64,000 nucleotides of DNA from Liolophura sinensis (taxonomy: Eukaryota; Mollusca; Polyplacophora; Chitonida; Chitonidae): the NCBI RefSeq assembly GCF_032854445.1, contig NC_088305.1:31833645-31897644 (forward strand), in the 5' to 3' direction. Positions 12,165-25,082 of this stretch are shown here, piece by piece. The notes beneath the pieces were generated by a model that was given only the letters and a program-made list of their open reading frames with translations, did no database searches and was not told the origin of the DNA. Within the stretch, counting starts at the first letter, position 1. Every line of letters starts with the position of its first letter. The translations under genes and the position numbers were made by a program.

Positions 12165-13120
12165 TACAGTTCCTTGTCTAAATACAAAGATACATGGATT
12201 CATTGTCCCATCGTTTCTTGTCTAAGAACACAGATACGTGGACAATTGTCCCATAGTTCCTTGTCTAGGTAAACAGATACATAGACTATGTCCCATAGTT
12301 CCTTGTGTAAGTACACAGATACGTGGACTCATTGTCCCATAATTCCTTGTCTAACTACACAGATACGTGAACTCATTATCCCATAGTTCCTTGCCTAACT
12401 ACACAGATACGTGGACTCATTGGCCCATAGTTAATGGCCTAACTACACAGATACGTGGACTCATTGGCCCATAGTTCCTTGCCTACGTACACAGATACGT
12501 GAACTCATTATCCCATAGTTCCTTGCCTAACTACACAGATACGTGGACTCATTGGCCCATAGTTCCTTGCCTAACTACACAGATACGTGGACTCATTATC
12601 CCATAGTTCCTTGCCTAACTACACAGATACGTGGACTCATTGGCCCATAGTTCCTTGTCTAACTACACAGATACGTGGACTCATTGGCCCATAGTTCCTT
12701 GCCCAGGTACACAGATACGTGGACTCATTATCCCATAGTTCCTTGCCTAACTACACAGATACGTGGACTCATTGGCCCATAGTTAATGGCCTAACTACAC
12801 AGATACGTGGACTCATTGGCCCATAGTTCCTTGCCTAAGTACACAGATACGTGGACTCACTATCCCATAGTTCCTTGCCTAACTACACAGATACGTGGAC
12901 TCATTGGCCCATAGTTCCTTGCCTAACTACACAGATACGTGGACTCATTGGCCCATAGTTCCTTGTCTAACTACACAGATACGTGGACTCATTGGCCCAT
13001 AGTTCCTTGCCCAGGTACACAGATACGTGGACTCATTATCCCATAGTTCCTTGCCCAGGTACACAGATACGTGGACTCATTGGCCCATAGTTCCTTGCCT
13101 AAGTACATACATACGCGGAC
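12165..13120 (+). repeat. Minisatellite, 44-bp unit, about 22 copies with 8-unit periodicity
   Basis: Unit cccatagttccttgcctaac, then tacacagatacgtggactca plus ttgg. The rare variant ttaatggcc occurs at 12431 and 12783, exactly 352 bp (8 units) apart with the same neighbours, so a block of eight units was duplicated. Confidence 0.95.
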
Positions 13121-14873
13121 ATGTGTGTGGTGATATGTTGCAGCTATCGCGACAAAATGTCCCACGAGACTCCTGGGAAATATCTCTAATTCCTCTTCGT
13201 AGGAGTGGACAAAGATCTTCCCAAGGGAATATATCATCACCAGAACGCCCGGCCGGCACTCTAGTGACAGGTATAAGCTAAGAGGCGGCAAATTTTGTAA
13301 CAGATTTTAATGGAATATGAAAAAGTGACATGTACGTACCCGTAAATGTCATTTATTGTACTGTATATAAGGAGGGCTATAATGTCAGTTTGAATGATAC
13401 CGGACAGGGAGTTGTACTGTCGACCGTTTGTGTGTAAGTATGTATGTAGGCTTGGACCGTAACAACATGCCAGTTATATGACTGCTACGAGCCATTAAGT
13501 GTACATTATGGTAGGCTGAGTCCATGCCATCAAAGTATCATGTCAAAGACACAAGGCATGACACCCCACACAGTCACATTATAATGACACTCGGTCGTTC
13601 AATCCTTTTTCAGAAATCTGGTGCTGAGCGCCAAGCGAGGTATCAACAAAGCCTATCTTTTTAAAGTCTTTGGTATAGCTAGGCCCGGGTTTAATCACCT
13701 GGTATCCCGACTTCGACGCGGAGGCTCCATCCATTAAGCCACTGAAGCGGCTCGTTTTATGAGTAAGACAGGAAGTCTCGACAACATTGTGCAATTCAAG
13801 TTGTTATGTTACTGTATCTGAATTAAATCTTTTTTTACATGTCGTTCACATTTCACTTCTTGTCAGCAGACCTGTGAATTCCACATTTGGGCCCGAGTTC
13901 CAAACGGGTAATCCATTCCAGCCATTTTTTTTATTCTAGACGCCTTGACACAAGTTTTTCCTCTGAAAGTTTAATAACTGGGATGAAGTGTTTCTTCGTA
14001 GAGAAAAATTCGCCTCTGCATCAGAAAATTTCCACTGATTAGATAATATCCTATGTTTAAGCTAATTTCTAATAAAAAATAATTTCTTTCGTAAAAATTT
14101 CAGAGAACTGCATGGTACTTTAAATCTATCGCAGTAGTCTGGCTTGAGATCGAAGGGAGAGGCAACATGTGTCTTTCAAATAAGATACATATCTGAATAC
14201 GGATAAAAGGCTGTTTTCACGTTTGCAGATTCCATGATGACAGCGTAGTGACTGCAGGACGACAGACGAGGGCAAGACTGCCTACGACTAATGAATTATA
14301 TTGACGTTCTTCTGTGATGTTCTATCAAGGAAAGGAAACCAACCTTGTAAAATTGGAAAAGGACATTTCCCCAAAGGCAGGTTTCCGCAAAGCAACATGA
14401 AATCATTCTCTAAAGTACATCGAACTTTACCCGAGGTTATATATCCCCTGGCATGTTACTTTGCGGACTTCTCTAGGACTTGTGCAATGGGAAAGAACCC
14501 TTCCATTCCCTTAGGAAATCTTTGAGGAAACATTTGTATGCTGCGCGGAAATTTGGTCGCGAGGTGGCACAGATGGTGTGCCAGAGGGCTCCGACCTCAT
14601 CCTCTCTTAAGATCAGGGTTCTCTCTAGCCAAGAGTGGAATAATTCGGATAGTACCTTTGGCCTGATCACTGATGTCGTGAGATGACCAGTTTTTTCCTG
14701 TCATCGATCTTGTGTCAAAAAATGTCAATATGTAAACAGTTTCTGTCTTGTGAAAGTCTTATGACAAATTTCAGCACAAGAACATGCAAAATATTGACAA
14801 GTAAACCAATTTAGAACTCTGGAACCGTAACGTACACACAGTTATTGATTGTGTAAGTCTTTCTGCCTCTTTA
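13121..14873. other. Unannotated, nothing recognised
   Basis: Short frames only. The 11606-12164 gap before the 44-bp array is likewise empty. Confidence 0.5.
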
Positions 14874-15160
14874 ACACTGTGGTCGACATTGATGGAGACA
14901 TGCTTTCATTCTGTAACATTGAGGTCGACATTGATGGACACATACTATCATTCTGTAACACTGAGGTCGACACTGATGGAGACATGCTATCATTCTGTAA
15001 CATTGAGGTCGACATTGATGGACACATGCTATCATTCTGTAACACTGAGGTCGACATTGATGGAGACATGCTATCATTCTGTAACAATGTGGTCGGCATT
15101 GATGGAGACATGCTATCATTCTGTATCAATGTGGTCGGCATTGATGGAGACATGCTATTA
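14874..15160 (+). repeat. Minisatellite, 42-bp unit, 7 copies
   Basis: Unit ggtcgacattgatggagaca, then tgctatcattctgtaacatt plus ga. Units 1-4 alternate as 84-bp dimers (ggagac then ggacac). As 42 is divisible by 3, several frames on both strands stay open. Confidence 0.95.
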
Positions 15161-18100
15161 TTATAGCTTTAGCATAAAATAGTCAATGTACATGATAAAC
15201 AAGGGTATGTGTACTGTAACTGGAAGGAGCGTGAGGAACGGTGTCTTTGACATGGCTTTTTGTGAAGCAAAACTAAGTAGAACTACCTTGAAATCGGTCT
15301 GTAACATGGAGACACTTAATGAGATTTGGACATTTTTGACAAAAAATCGATCAAGGGAAATTTTATTTGGCTATGTAAATAAATACCTGTCATAAAGTAT
15401 CGTGTGTGCACTTGTTACCGTTCAAAATCATAAATGAAGTCTTTAAAGCCTACCTAGCGGGTCGCATTACAACTAGTTCAAACCTGATCACTAAAAATAC
15501 CTGTACATGTCTGATATTTACCGAAAGGCTATAATCTAAGATATACTTGACACGAAATTCGGTTTCATTAGCCGATATGAATTTTTCGAAAATTTCTGGT
15601 ATAGCTTCTTTCAGTACTATATGTAGCTGATATTACGCTGTTTGCCATGAGGACAAATGAGTCATACCGGTATGTCCTGCCAACAATGGCTGAGATATTA
15701 CAGTACAAAACCACTGGAAATGAATACTTTCATTCTCATGTATAGATTATGTATATTTTTGGAGACAGGATTGTTTTAGAAATTTGGATATGGCGAAATT
15801 GTCTCTGATTACTATTAACCTTTCACTCAGCCACCCTTGTGTATGTCATCGTTTAGTACAAGTGGAACAATTACGGGAGAAATGGCGTCTTTTTTACGGC
15901 AGAGACTCTTTTCATGAACGATGATACAGTGAGGAACTGATCGGGATAAGGATCGATGATCAGTCCGACTGACCAGGCTACAGAAGCCAGTCGACTAATA
16001 CTTTAATAATAGATAGTACACTTCATTACCCACTACCGGGATCAGTATCACTGGGTGGAAACAGTACATACCCTTGCCCTGGTGAGCCAGTCGGGCCAAA
16101 CAGCTCATGAATAATTCATAAGCCGGTATGCGGAAAATGGTGGTTTGTTTTCATGATGGGTTGAACGGAACGCCGATGGGAAATGCCCTCATCTTAAACC
16201 ATTGTGCTTTCAATATTATTATTTTTTTCTTGTGCAATATTCAGTCAATTTATTAATTTTCTTCATGTTGCGATATTCTTTCCGATGATGCAATTTTTAT
16301 TGTTATATTTTTTTGTATGTTATATTTTTTGTTTTTGACGTCGAAAAAAACATTGTATACGTATCGGTATAAAGCGTTCTGTTCAGAAAAGACGTCGAGT
16401 GGTTCAAAATAATGTTGTAATAGATCTGTTTCGCATCTGCTGTTATACATCTTTCAAGAATAGCACAATCAAATAACCAATCATCAAAGAAACCATTAAC
16501 CAATCCTGTGTTATTTGGAGCCAAGCTGTTGTATATCAGATTAGTAGTTCAAAACGGTCAAAATCGCCGTAAAACACATCGTTTTCTTCTGTCACGCTCC
16601 ACTGAGCGTGTACTAGTTGTCTGTTTTATGAGAAAGCTTAGTCCGATAATTGTGACCTAGTAAAAGGAAGAGCAAAGTAGTTTTGTTACAGGCAAGAAAC
16701 CAGTTTTATGAATTCCACAGCTGGTTCTTCAACCCTGCTAATAACATGATTGTCTATTAAACCATCAACCTTTGGGAAGTTACTGACGAGATTTCCCACA
16801 TGTGACGTTATGTACAACAACTGGCGGAAGATAATTGGTTTTTGACAAGACTATACAGGAACACTGTGCACACGACTACACGCGCGTCATTGACCACTTC
16901 CTGTCACCAAAAAACACACAAAATGTGAAAAGCGAGGAATGTACAAATTTCTTATTTAAGTCTATATTTAGAGCAAGTGGTCGGCGATTAAATGTGTCAT
17001 CATTAAAGATGCCCTAAAATACATGAAAAGGAGCTCTAAAACAAAGAATAAGGTTTTAAGGGTATTAAAGAAAGTTATTCCAAATAAGAGGAAATATTTT
17101 TGAGGTTTCTCTTAATAATTTCTGTGTATATATACTTTTGTAAGTTACAAGCTGTATATTAACAAATAAAACAAACCGTTTCATGTATGTGTTATGCATA
17201 TTTTCCCCTAGTAGTCTGACATTTTCATAAATGACGTCATCGATAAACTTACTGGGAACTCAGACCAAGTTTAACACCCTCGATTCTGATTGCTTGGTCC
17301 ACAGAGTTGTTTCAATAATTATCAGCGCTGACGTCACCACTGTCATCTACGTAATGTCCCTACTGATCGAGTACTAGTGGCTTAAGAAAACTCTTGTGTA
17401 ACGCCCCAGGAAGAATGCTAAAAATTTGTGTATATTTTCTTTATAAGTTACAAGCTGTATATTAACAAATAAAATAAGCCGTTTCATGTGACATTTAATA
17501 CTCCTGTCATTTATTCATATGTATTTACCATATATTTGAATGGTAATTTTCGCCGTACCCGAGAACATGTAACTCTTAGGAATGCCAGACTGTCAGGATG
17601 AGAGAGATGAGTACGGTAGTATGAAAGTGATACTATTTGGCAAAGAGCTAGTTGTTTGTGGGGAGTGGGGTCTCCTTGGGGAGAAGGATGTCCGTTGGGG
17701 GGGGGGGGGGCGTAGCCGAGTGATGTGATTGACTGGAACCTACATATAAATTGGAACATATTCACGTATTGTTGTACACGTGGCACGCACAGGTATGGAG
17801 TGGTAGCTTGGTTTTTTTAAATGTTAATTGTGTACAAAATCCAGGTTGGTATCAAAGTGTATACTTGCTATATTTTGGCAGTATTATGTCTTAATCATTC
17901 ATTCATTCTAGGCTATTATTCACACGACGTATTTCCAAAACAAGCAATGTCGAACCCAAATAAGGCGGAGAACCTGGAGGAAAATGAGAGTATCAAAAGT
18001 GAGTGGTCAGTAAGTTTGATCAATGATAGAACGGAATAAGTCGATGTTCTTGGAGTATAAATCATATTCTGTTTCCAATTCAGGACAGAAAGAACCGAGA

Positions 18101-19619
18101 CCAAAATGGTAATGATTGCTATTTCAGAGTTTCATCGAGGTTTACATAGTGTATGGTTTAATACAAAGTGCTTCGTTAAAGAAGGACGGTCTTTGGCCAA
18201 ATTTCAGAAGTCAAGGAATCAGACAGCTTCATGATGGTATCAATCACGATTTATTTTTACCCGTGCCGGTGATTGCTGGCCGATAGCGGCAGACGTTTCC
18301 AGTCGTCATTATAAAGAACCTCCTGCCAAATAATCACCGTGTTTTCAGCGCGGGTCTGTTTGGCTAGGATCGATTGCCCCGTTTACCCGCCAGGGTTAAT
18401 TGCCCTTAAGGTGATAAAAACACAGCTGTTCGTGATGTAATGAAAAGTTCCCCGCAATCCACAGAATCGGCGTAAAACGGGGTCTAAATGAGGTTGTGTC
18501 CGCCTGGGAAACCAGGAAAAGAAATCTTCAAAAGCAGTCGGTATGTACCGGAAGTTGCCGCTTCACGAAGGACGAAGGACAGAGTGTACATGATCACGTG
18601 ACTACAATGTAATCATCCTGAACTGCTTCTCAAGAAAACGCATTTCTTGGTGGGCACCTCCAATGTTAACCATTTTCATTGATCACTACTCTCTTTCATC
18701 AGGAAAATGAACTGGAGTTATGGATGGTGTCTAACATTGTTTAAAATATGCATATGCTAATATCAAACGCCAGAAAACGACAATTAATTCCTATCTTCCT
18801 TAAGAATTCCCTCAATTCCTATCTTTTTGGGAGGTAGCAGTCACTATCGCTTCAAAATGGTTGCTTCCTCTTCTAATAGTTGACAAAAAACTATTCCATA
18901 AGGAAACGGGCTTCTAAATATTGCGGATTAATTTGATAAAACTACAGCTGTTTCTATACTACACACATATCTGAAGCCGCCTGAAAAGTTATACAAATTT
19001 ACACAAGAAAAAATAGTGAATTAATTAAATTCAAAATGACAGTGATTAACTTTAGTGTCTATCTCTAAAATATATGTTTTTTTTTTCAAAAACATGACCT
19101 GTTAACATGACAGAGTATCACTATTGTCTGACTGTTGTCACTTGTAATCTTCAACATGACCATGCACTTTGGCAAAAACTCGATTTATCCTGTGTTAGAC
19201 AGATAACCTTTTGTCTGGAACGGCCTTAGTTTGTAGCTCAAGCACGTTCGTTAATATTCCATTATAAATGCCGTCTTTTTTAACTTTCTGTAAATGATCA
19301 ATTTGAATAGCAAATTTCCAAACAATATTGGCGCAGAGAATTGATTTTTTCTCCTGTCCGTTTAAGAGTGTGTAAAATAACCATGTAATTGCTTTTATTG
19401 AAAAATTAAATTTATGGAATTTACAATAAAGCTGGGCGTTACTCGTCCCCAAAAAGTAGCGTTTCGGATGGATCAATTTGTGTACCGTTATATGAAGGCC
19501 ATTCACACTGGTTTTAGTAAACGCATTCACCTCAGATGATGGTAACCAGGGGAGCACATCATTATTCTAGGAAGCTAACACCGAATATATCGTTGGCGAA
19601 TCAATAACTGTTTGTTTGC
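15161..19619. other. Mostly unannotated
   Basis: Holds the direct repeat pair at 17124-17492 and a 14-base G run (17697-17710). A 120-codon minus frame at 19195-19557 is the longest non-repeat frame here but matches nothing I know. Confidence 0.5.
17124..17492 (+). repeat. Direct repeat pair of about 64 bp
   Basis: 17124-17187 and 17429-17492 share taagttacaagctgtatatt, then aacaaataaaa and gtttcatgt. They are 305 bp apart. Confidence 0.8.
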
Positions 19620-19770
19620 TTGTTTGATTGTTTATTTGATTGATATGACACCGTACTAAAGGATATTTCATTCGTACCGCCAATAATATGGGACAGGAAA
19701 CCAGGCAGACAAACTACGACCATCAGCTGATTGCTGTCAGACCGCAGCTGTTAGCGATATGATGGGTGCT
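19620..19770 (-). mobile_element. SINE-1, degraded
   Basis: Minus orientation. Tail tgtttatttgattgatatga, then caggaaaccaggcag and tgattgctgtcagacc recall the central block. No head seen. Confidence 0.5.
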
Positions 19771-20138
19771 CTTATATCTTTAAATATTTTACGACCTAAG
19801 CACACATGTGCATTGGGCGATCAATATATGCCTGCTGCCATAGGTGGATACATGGATATAGCTTCAAGGAAGAAAGCCGATAAAATCTATTAAACGTGGT
19901 AAGTGAATTAAAGCCCTGGAGGACGGAGTGACACTTGATCGGACTGAACCGGTAAAGAGATACACGGACAGTGGATAGTTTTTACGTCAGTGGTGGTTTG
20001 ATTTGAACCGTTCATCTCAATGCTTTAATTTCACTTCTCGTCTGTCTCTTAGATTGGTTTAGAGGCTAAAGCAAGATCTATAAAGAAAGTCATAGTTTCA
20101 TAGGATTGATGGTTGAAGGACTGTTAACGGTTACTCAA

Positions 20139-20483
20139 CGCAGAGCACTGCTCACACAGGACAAGACCGGTCTAGTCGATGTACTCCTATTTACTGTAGC
20201 ACGTCACTCTGTACAGCTGTGAGACGCAGAGCACTGCTCACACAGGACAAGACCGGTCTAGCCGATGTACTCCTATTTACTGTAGTACGTCACTCTGTAC
20301 AGCTGTGAGACGCAGAGCACTGCTCACACAGGACAAGACCGGTCTAGCCGATGTACTCCTGTTTACTGTAGCACGTCACTCTGTACAGCTGTGAGACGCA
20401 GAGCACTGCTCACACAGGACAAGACCGGTCTAGCCGATGTACTCCTATTTACTGTAGCACGTCACTCTGTACAGCTGTGAAAC
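20139..20483 (+). repeat. Tandem repeat, 86-bp unit, 4 near-identical copies
   Basis: cagagcactg recurs at 20141, 20227, 20313 and 20399. Copies differ at only a few bases, so the array is young. Confidence 0.96.
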
Positions 20484-21868
20484 GCGTAAAGCAAAGAGAG
20501 AGTTGAGGAGCAGCATAATAGTAGAGAATGCCGTCGTCCGACACAATGTAGTGCCGGCTTGTGTAGAAACTCATTGAGCGATCACGTTCAGTAAAGCTTA
20601 ATTAATTCAACAATTCCATACTTGATGACAATTTTGTACAGTAGCGAAGGAATCACGAGACACGAGGAACCCTCCGCAGCAATGCGATATAAAATATAAA
20701 GATGTTGTGGACACTGGATTTGTTGAAGAACATCTATAAGGTAATGCCGTCAGTCTGTCGTCGCGATCTCATCCTCCGCGATCTCATCCTCCGCATCTGT
20801 GGCTACTGTTTACTAATCTGTGGTGTATGATGTTGGATTTTTTGTTTCAATAACTTTCCTTAAATACCGTTAATCTTTCCCTTATTAATCTTTGTTGTAT
20901 GGAGTTACAATTTTTTTTGTCTTGTTAGACTTCCGAGGTAGCTCAGTGCACTCAATTGATCACTTCGTTTATTCCGGAGGTGTAAATATTAATGAGACTG
21001 CTTTCCTGTGAGATATTAATCAGATGACGCTGAATAAGTCTGCAGATTGCGCATTTTGGAGACGAGAAAAGAAACGAAACGAGTAGGCCTACAACACTCA
21101 CCCACATATAATAAATGGCCTAATCTATAAGCTGAAAAAACCATGTAAATACTTACGTTTCTTTTTCCATTTTTGCTTACAAAACTATTTTGAAATCCAT
21201 TACAAAAATATGAAGCAACGCTACTTGGAACCATCATATGTGAAGATGACTTGTATGTGAATATCGCACGGGAAGAGTATAGATACTTATGCTTGGCAAA
21301 TTGGAAAAATTAATTGACCTTTCGGAGAATGAAATTAAATAAAAGGCAGTTAATGAATGAAACTATACATGTAACGTTTTAATAGTCTCTCTGGACTATA
21401 TTAAACCCGAAGAAAACACTAGCGTGGAGGATAGGGCAGATGAAAGGCCATTTAAACACGGTACACAACAATTTATGGATCTATTTTTGCGAAATTTTTA
21501 CAATCCTGTAAAATGTAGTTCAAACATTGGATTGTACGGTGGTCTTTTCTTACTATATTAAGAACTATTTCAAGCGTAAAATATGTATATGTGGCGTCAC
21601 TGATACCCTCTGGGTCACTATAGACCACCGTAGAATCTAATGATTTCAAACCATTTTATTAGGTTGGAAATATTTTTTAACAATTTCAAAAAAAGTTTTT
21701 TTTCTAAACAGTGCTTAATGGTCTTTTATCTGATATATACTTCGTTTTATCGCTTTCTCTTTCTTTTTTTTTTCTTGTTTTCCTTTAGAATGTTACCTTA
21801 AGTTGCTGTGCAACGCCACAAAATTGTCAACTGGTTTGCTTCAGGTTTCCTTAAATCTATAATCATAA
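20484..21868. other. Unannotated, nothing recognised
   Basis: A 17-bp tandem pair (gcgatctcatcctccgc, near 20763) is the only small repeat. No gene seen. Confidence 0.5.
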
Positions 21869-22265
21869 TGTGTATAGCTTAGTTGTTGTATGTTGTATAG
21901 CTTGGTTGTAAGAACTTGTATAGCTTAGTAGCTATAACTTTCATACCTTGGTAGTTATATCTTGTATAGCTTATTACATGTAGTTATAACTTATATAGTT
22001 TAGTAGTCATAACTTGTACAGCTTAATAGTTATAACTGGTATGGCTTATGAGTTATGGCTTGTGTAACATCGTAGTTATAACTTTTATAAAACTGGGAGT
22101 TACAGTTTGTATAACTTAGTAGATGTAACTTGTGTACCTTGGCAATTATACTGGTGTGACATAGTAGTTATAACTTGCGTAACACATAAGTCATAACTTG
22201 CATAACCAGTAGTTATATCTTGTATAATTAGTAGTTATAACTTGTAGAACTAATAGTTATATAGT
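21869..22265 (+). repeat. Degenerate tandem repeat, about 24-28-bp unit
   Basis: Many variants of agttataacttgtatagctt. An old, eroded array of about 15 units. Confidence 0.8.
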
Positions 22266-22612
22266 GCTAAAAGAGATATTGTGCGACATGGGTTAGGAAG
22301 ATAAACATCTGATAAATGGAGTTAAAAAATCTTTCTCTTATTTCCTTCTGAAACTTCCATAACTAAAAGTTGTTTGAATGAATTTGACACGCCGGTTTAG
22401 GTGTACAGTACGCCCGAACACCCTGTGTTAAATGAATACCTATACGAATAAGAAAAGCTTTGCCTCCTATCATTGATAAACTTCTTAATGTCACTTAAAG
22501 AAGTACAACTACACGTAACTACAAGTTGATAACTTTGATGCTCTCTCGTTTACATTTTGCATTGAGATATTACTAGAATTCTTATAGTATTTGGTGATGT
22601 AGAGTCCATTTG

Positions 22613-22618
22613 TTTATT
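22613..22618 (-). promoter_or_regulatory. Candidate poly(A) signal after the PDZ-tail exon
   Basis: AATAAA on the minus strand about 370 bp downstream of the stop at 22990. It would define a short 3' UTR. Hexamer match only. Confidence 0.3.
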
Positions 22619-22989
22619 ATTTAAGAGACATGTTTTAATAGAACAATGACGTTTTGTTTTTATTTTAAAAAGAAGCCAATGTCGTCATCTATTTGTTAAC
22701 CGTGGTGACGAACGAAAAGCCAGGCGGAAGACCTTTGTATTGATGTACATAAGGAGATGTTCATTCCAGGGTTTTCACAGGTAATTTTGGGTTTCCCTTG
22801 CCAATATGGCGACTAGTCTGGCAAACATAAGATTTGATTTAAGAATAACGTTTATCACAGATTTTCCAAACACTTGGCTTGAGCACATGTTCACATATGA
22901 AAAATTCTCCACAGTACTCTGGAATTGACGAGCGAATCTGGCTAAACAGTTCTTTCCTCGGAAAACGGGAAAACAAAACCCGAAAATGC

Positions 22990-23435
22990 CTAAATCCGCG
23001 TCTCTTGCATAGATATGTCATCATGCTCCTCTTCTGTGTCGTCTTCGTACTCTAAGTCAGCCTCCGAATTATGGCTACTGTTCGAAATTTGGGAAGATCC
23101 TTCCGAGGAGCGCGAACTCAAAGTCACGTGATCTTCTATTTGTACATTGATAACGGGTTCAGAGGTCGACTGGGTCAGCGGAGGTGTCAAACTACGTGCC
23201 CGCCGTTTACAACCTTTGGCATCCATGTCAATGGAAGTCCGGCTTTTTGACCGACCTGGAACTTGATAATCTGTCAAAGCCGAGTATAACGATGTTTGAA
23301 ATCCGTAGTTGTAAAATCCGAAACCGAAAGGTCGGTCGTGTAATGACCTTGACCTCTTGAGCTCTCCATCGATGTCTGTGGTTTGGCCAATAAAGTCTTC
23401 CGGGTCAGGTCCTCTTGCACGATCACATGCGATGG
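22990..23435 (-). CDS. Terminal exon of an unidentified gene, tail with PDZ-type C-terminus
   Basis: An open frame of 147 residues starts after a strong acceptor (tttgtttccag, preceded by a long T-rich tract). It needs one base from an upstream exon (CC is the end of a split codon). It begins IACDRARGPDPEDF and contains an aromatic segment (FGFGFYNYGF), a basic patch (KGCKRRARSLTPP), a serine-rich stretch (SSRSSEGSSQ) and an acidic run (EYEDDTEEEHDD). It ends MQETRI. The last four residues fit a class I PDZ ligand (T at -2, I at 0). There is no membrane segment or enzyme motif, so this looks like the cytoplasmic tail of a membrane protein or channel. I do not recognise the family and did not find the upstream exons. 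They would lie at higher coordinates, between here and the GPCR gene, or beyond it. Confidence 0.7.
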
Positions 23436-23478
23436 CTGGAAACAAACAAAACAAAAGGCAACTATTTAGTAAAACCAA

Positions 23479-24415
23479 AAAACATAACCACGTATATGCC
23501 GCCCAAACATAGCACGGGCGTCTGAAAAACCTGACAAAAGGTTTATTTAAAGAAAACTGTCCATCTGAACTTCCGCAGACTTATTAATTTCCAGGAAGAT
23601 AGATGTTTTACTTATGACACAGGTGATCAGTGTCAACAAAAGTTGCTTAACATTTTTGACAAGTCGCATAGTACAGCAGGGCCTTTTTACATTTACCGAC
23701 AAAACAGTTCGAATTCGAAACTACAATACTGTGTATTGCTGGTCCTCACGTTTTGTCATTTCGTGTGGAAGAAGTCATGAAGTGTTGTCAAACTGGGTCA
23801 TGAAAAGTAAAAAGGAATGGATTTTTGTTCTGAAGTAACTCTGTTAACCATATGCGGTCATAATCACCAGGTTTCCCTAGATATTGCTTCGCACCGTATC
23901 AGTCGCATTTGTTAACTGATTGGTGGAGCTGTTCCTTCATAGGCGTGGTGAAATTTTTGCTCGCGAGCTCGTATATCGGGTCTGGTTAAGATCCTACCTT
24001 TTCGTGCATCATTCCATTATTATCCATTCCCCAATCGTTACTATAAAGTAAAAGAATGCTACAATATGAGGTAGAGTTCATCGAACAGACAACCGAAAAC
24101 TATGCCTAAAATACTTTCATTTATTTTTTCAGATTGTGTTGAGGTGTTGAAAGGCGGTCAAATATTTGAATTAAATGAAAGTATATTTATGTTTGGTTTT
24201 AAGTGATCTATTTTATGATGCCTAAGTCGATTTTTGGAGGTGTTTTCCTTAAATCTCTCAGGATTTTTACACTTTTGAAACATCTGAAAGATTATACTTG
24301 GAAACGATAATCTAATTAAAGACGTACAACATAGACAAAAACAGTGTCATTGCTGGCAAATGTTCAGCAAAATTATGACGATGTAGAGTGTTGATTCGCG
24401 TTCTATAACTTCCTG
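23479..24415. other. Intergenic or intronic, nothing recognised
   Basis: Upstream (minus sense) of the PDZ-tail exon, so may be its intron. A block at 24113-24175 resembles 6862-6912 (tactttcatttatttttt, then ggcgctcaaa-like), an old dispersed repeat. Confidence 0.45.
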
Positions 24416-25082
24416 TTACAAACCCCGTCTTGCACTATATTGCATTCTATATTTTTTATTTGTTCTTGAATCGGTGTCTGAATTACATGTTCCCTCTGTG
24501 TACGTTATAGCCCGCACTGTAATTCTGTCGAGCGTTCTCGAAGCTTCCGTGTTGATGGGTTTATTGTCATTGCACATAGAGTATACATTCTGGAAATATG
24601 TTTCGGTGTTGTAAACATGTTTACGATCAAACAACCAGAATTTTCCGTCCACAAATATGAGCGACGGAGTCATTTACTCCAGTCCACTGTGAAGAATTTT
24701 GCGGGGTTTCGAGATATCGGCTTTCATGCCATTCGACATTCGTCATTTATTCTCCATTTTCTGTACAGAGCACTTTGTGAGTTTGTTTTTACCACTTGCT
24801 ATTTTTTGAGACGTTATTTTGGAGGTTGTATCATTCATTGCCTCCTTGTATGATCACGTACATTTCATCCCAGTTTACCACGAAAGTGACTTTGTGTATG
24901 TTTCCGAGAAGGGAAACATACATCGTCTGTTCAGCATCACGGGCGCTACTGTCAACCCGTGCGCCCTGAGAAATTACATCTTCACAGGCAGTGGTGATAA
25001 AGATCGTCAGCTTGCCGTGCCCTCAACAGCTTGTAACTTCTGTTATCCTCTTTACCGTGGATTCTATATTTACCAGGACTGA
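24416..25082. other. Region of overlapping short open frames, no gene recognised
   Basis: Frames of 78-87 residues lie on both strands (minus 24416-24673; plus 24617-24853 and 24819-25082). The minus frame (GKFWLFDRKHVYN) and the last plus frame (DFVYVSEKGNIHRLFS) have protein-like composition, but neither has a clear splice pair or a known domain. An upstream exon of the 22990-23435 gene could lie here, but I could not confirm a donor. Confidence 0.15.

Noticed and set aside
19195-19557. 120-codon minus-strand frame
   Set aside because: Longest non-repeat frame outside the genes, but AT-rich with no recognisable motif and no splice sites checked as convincing.
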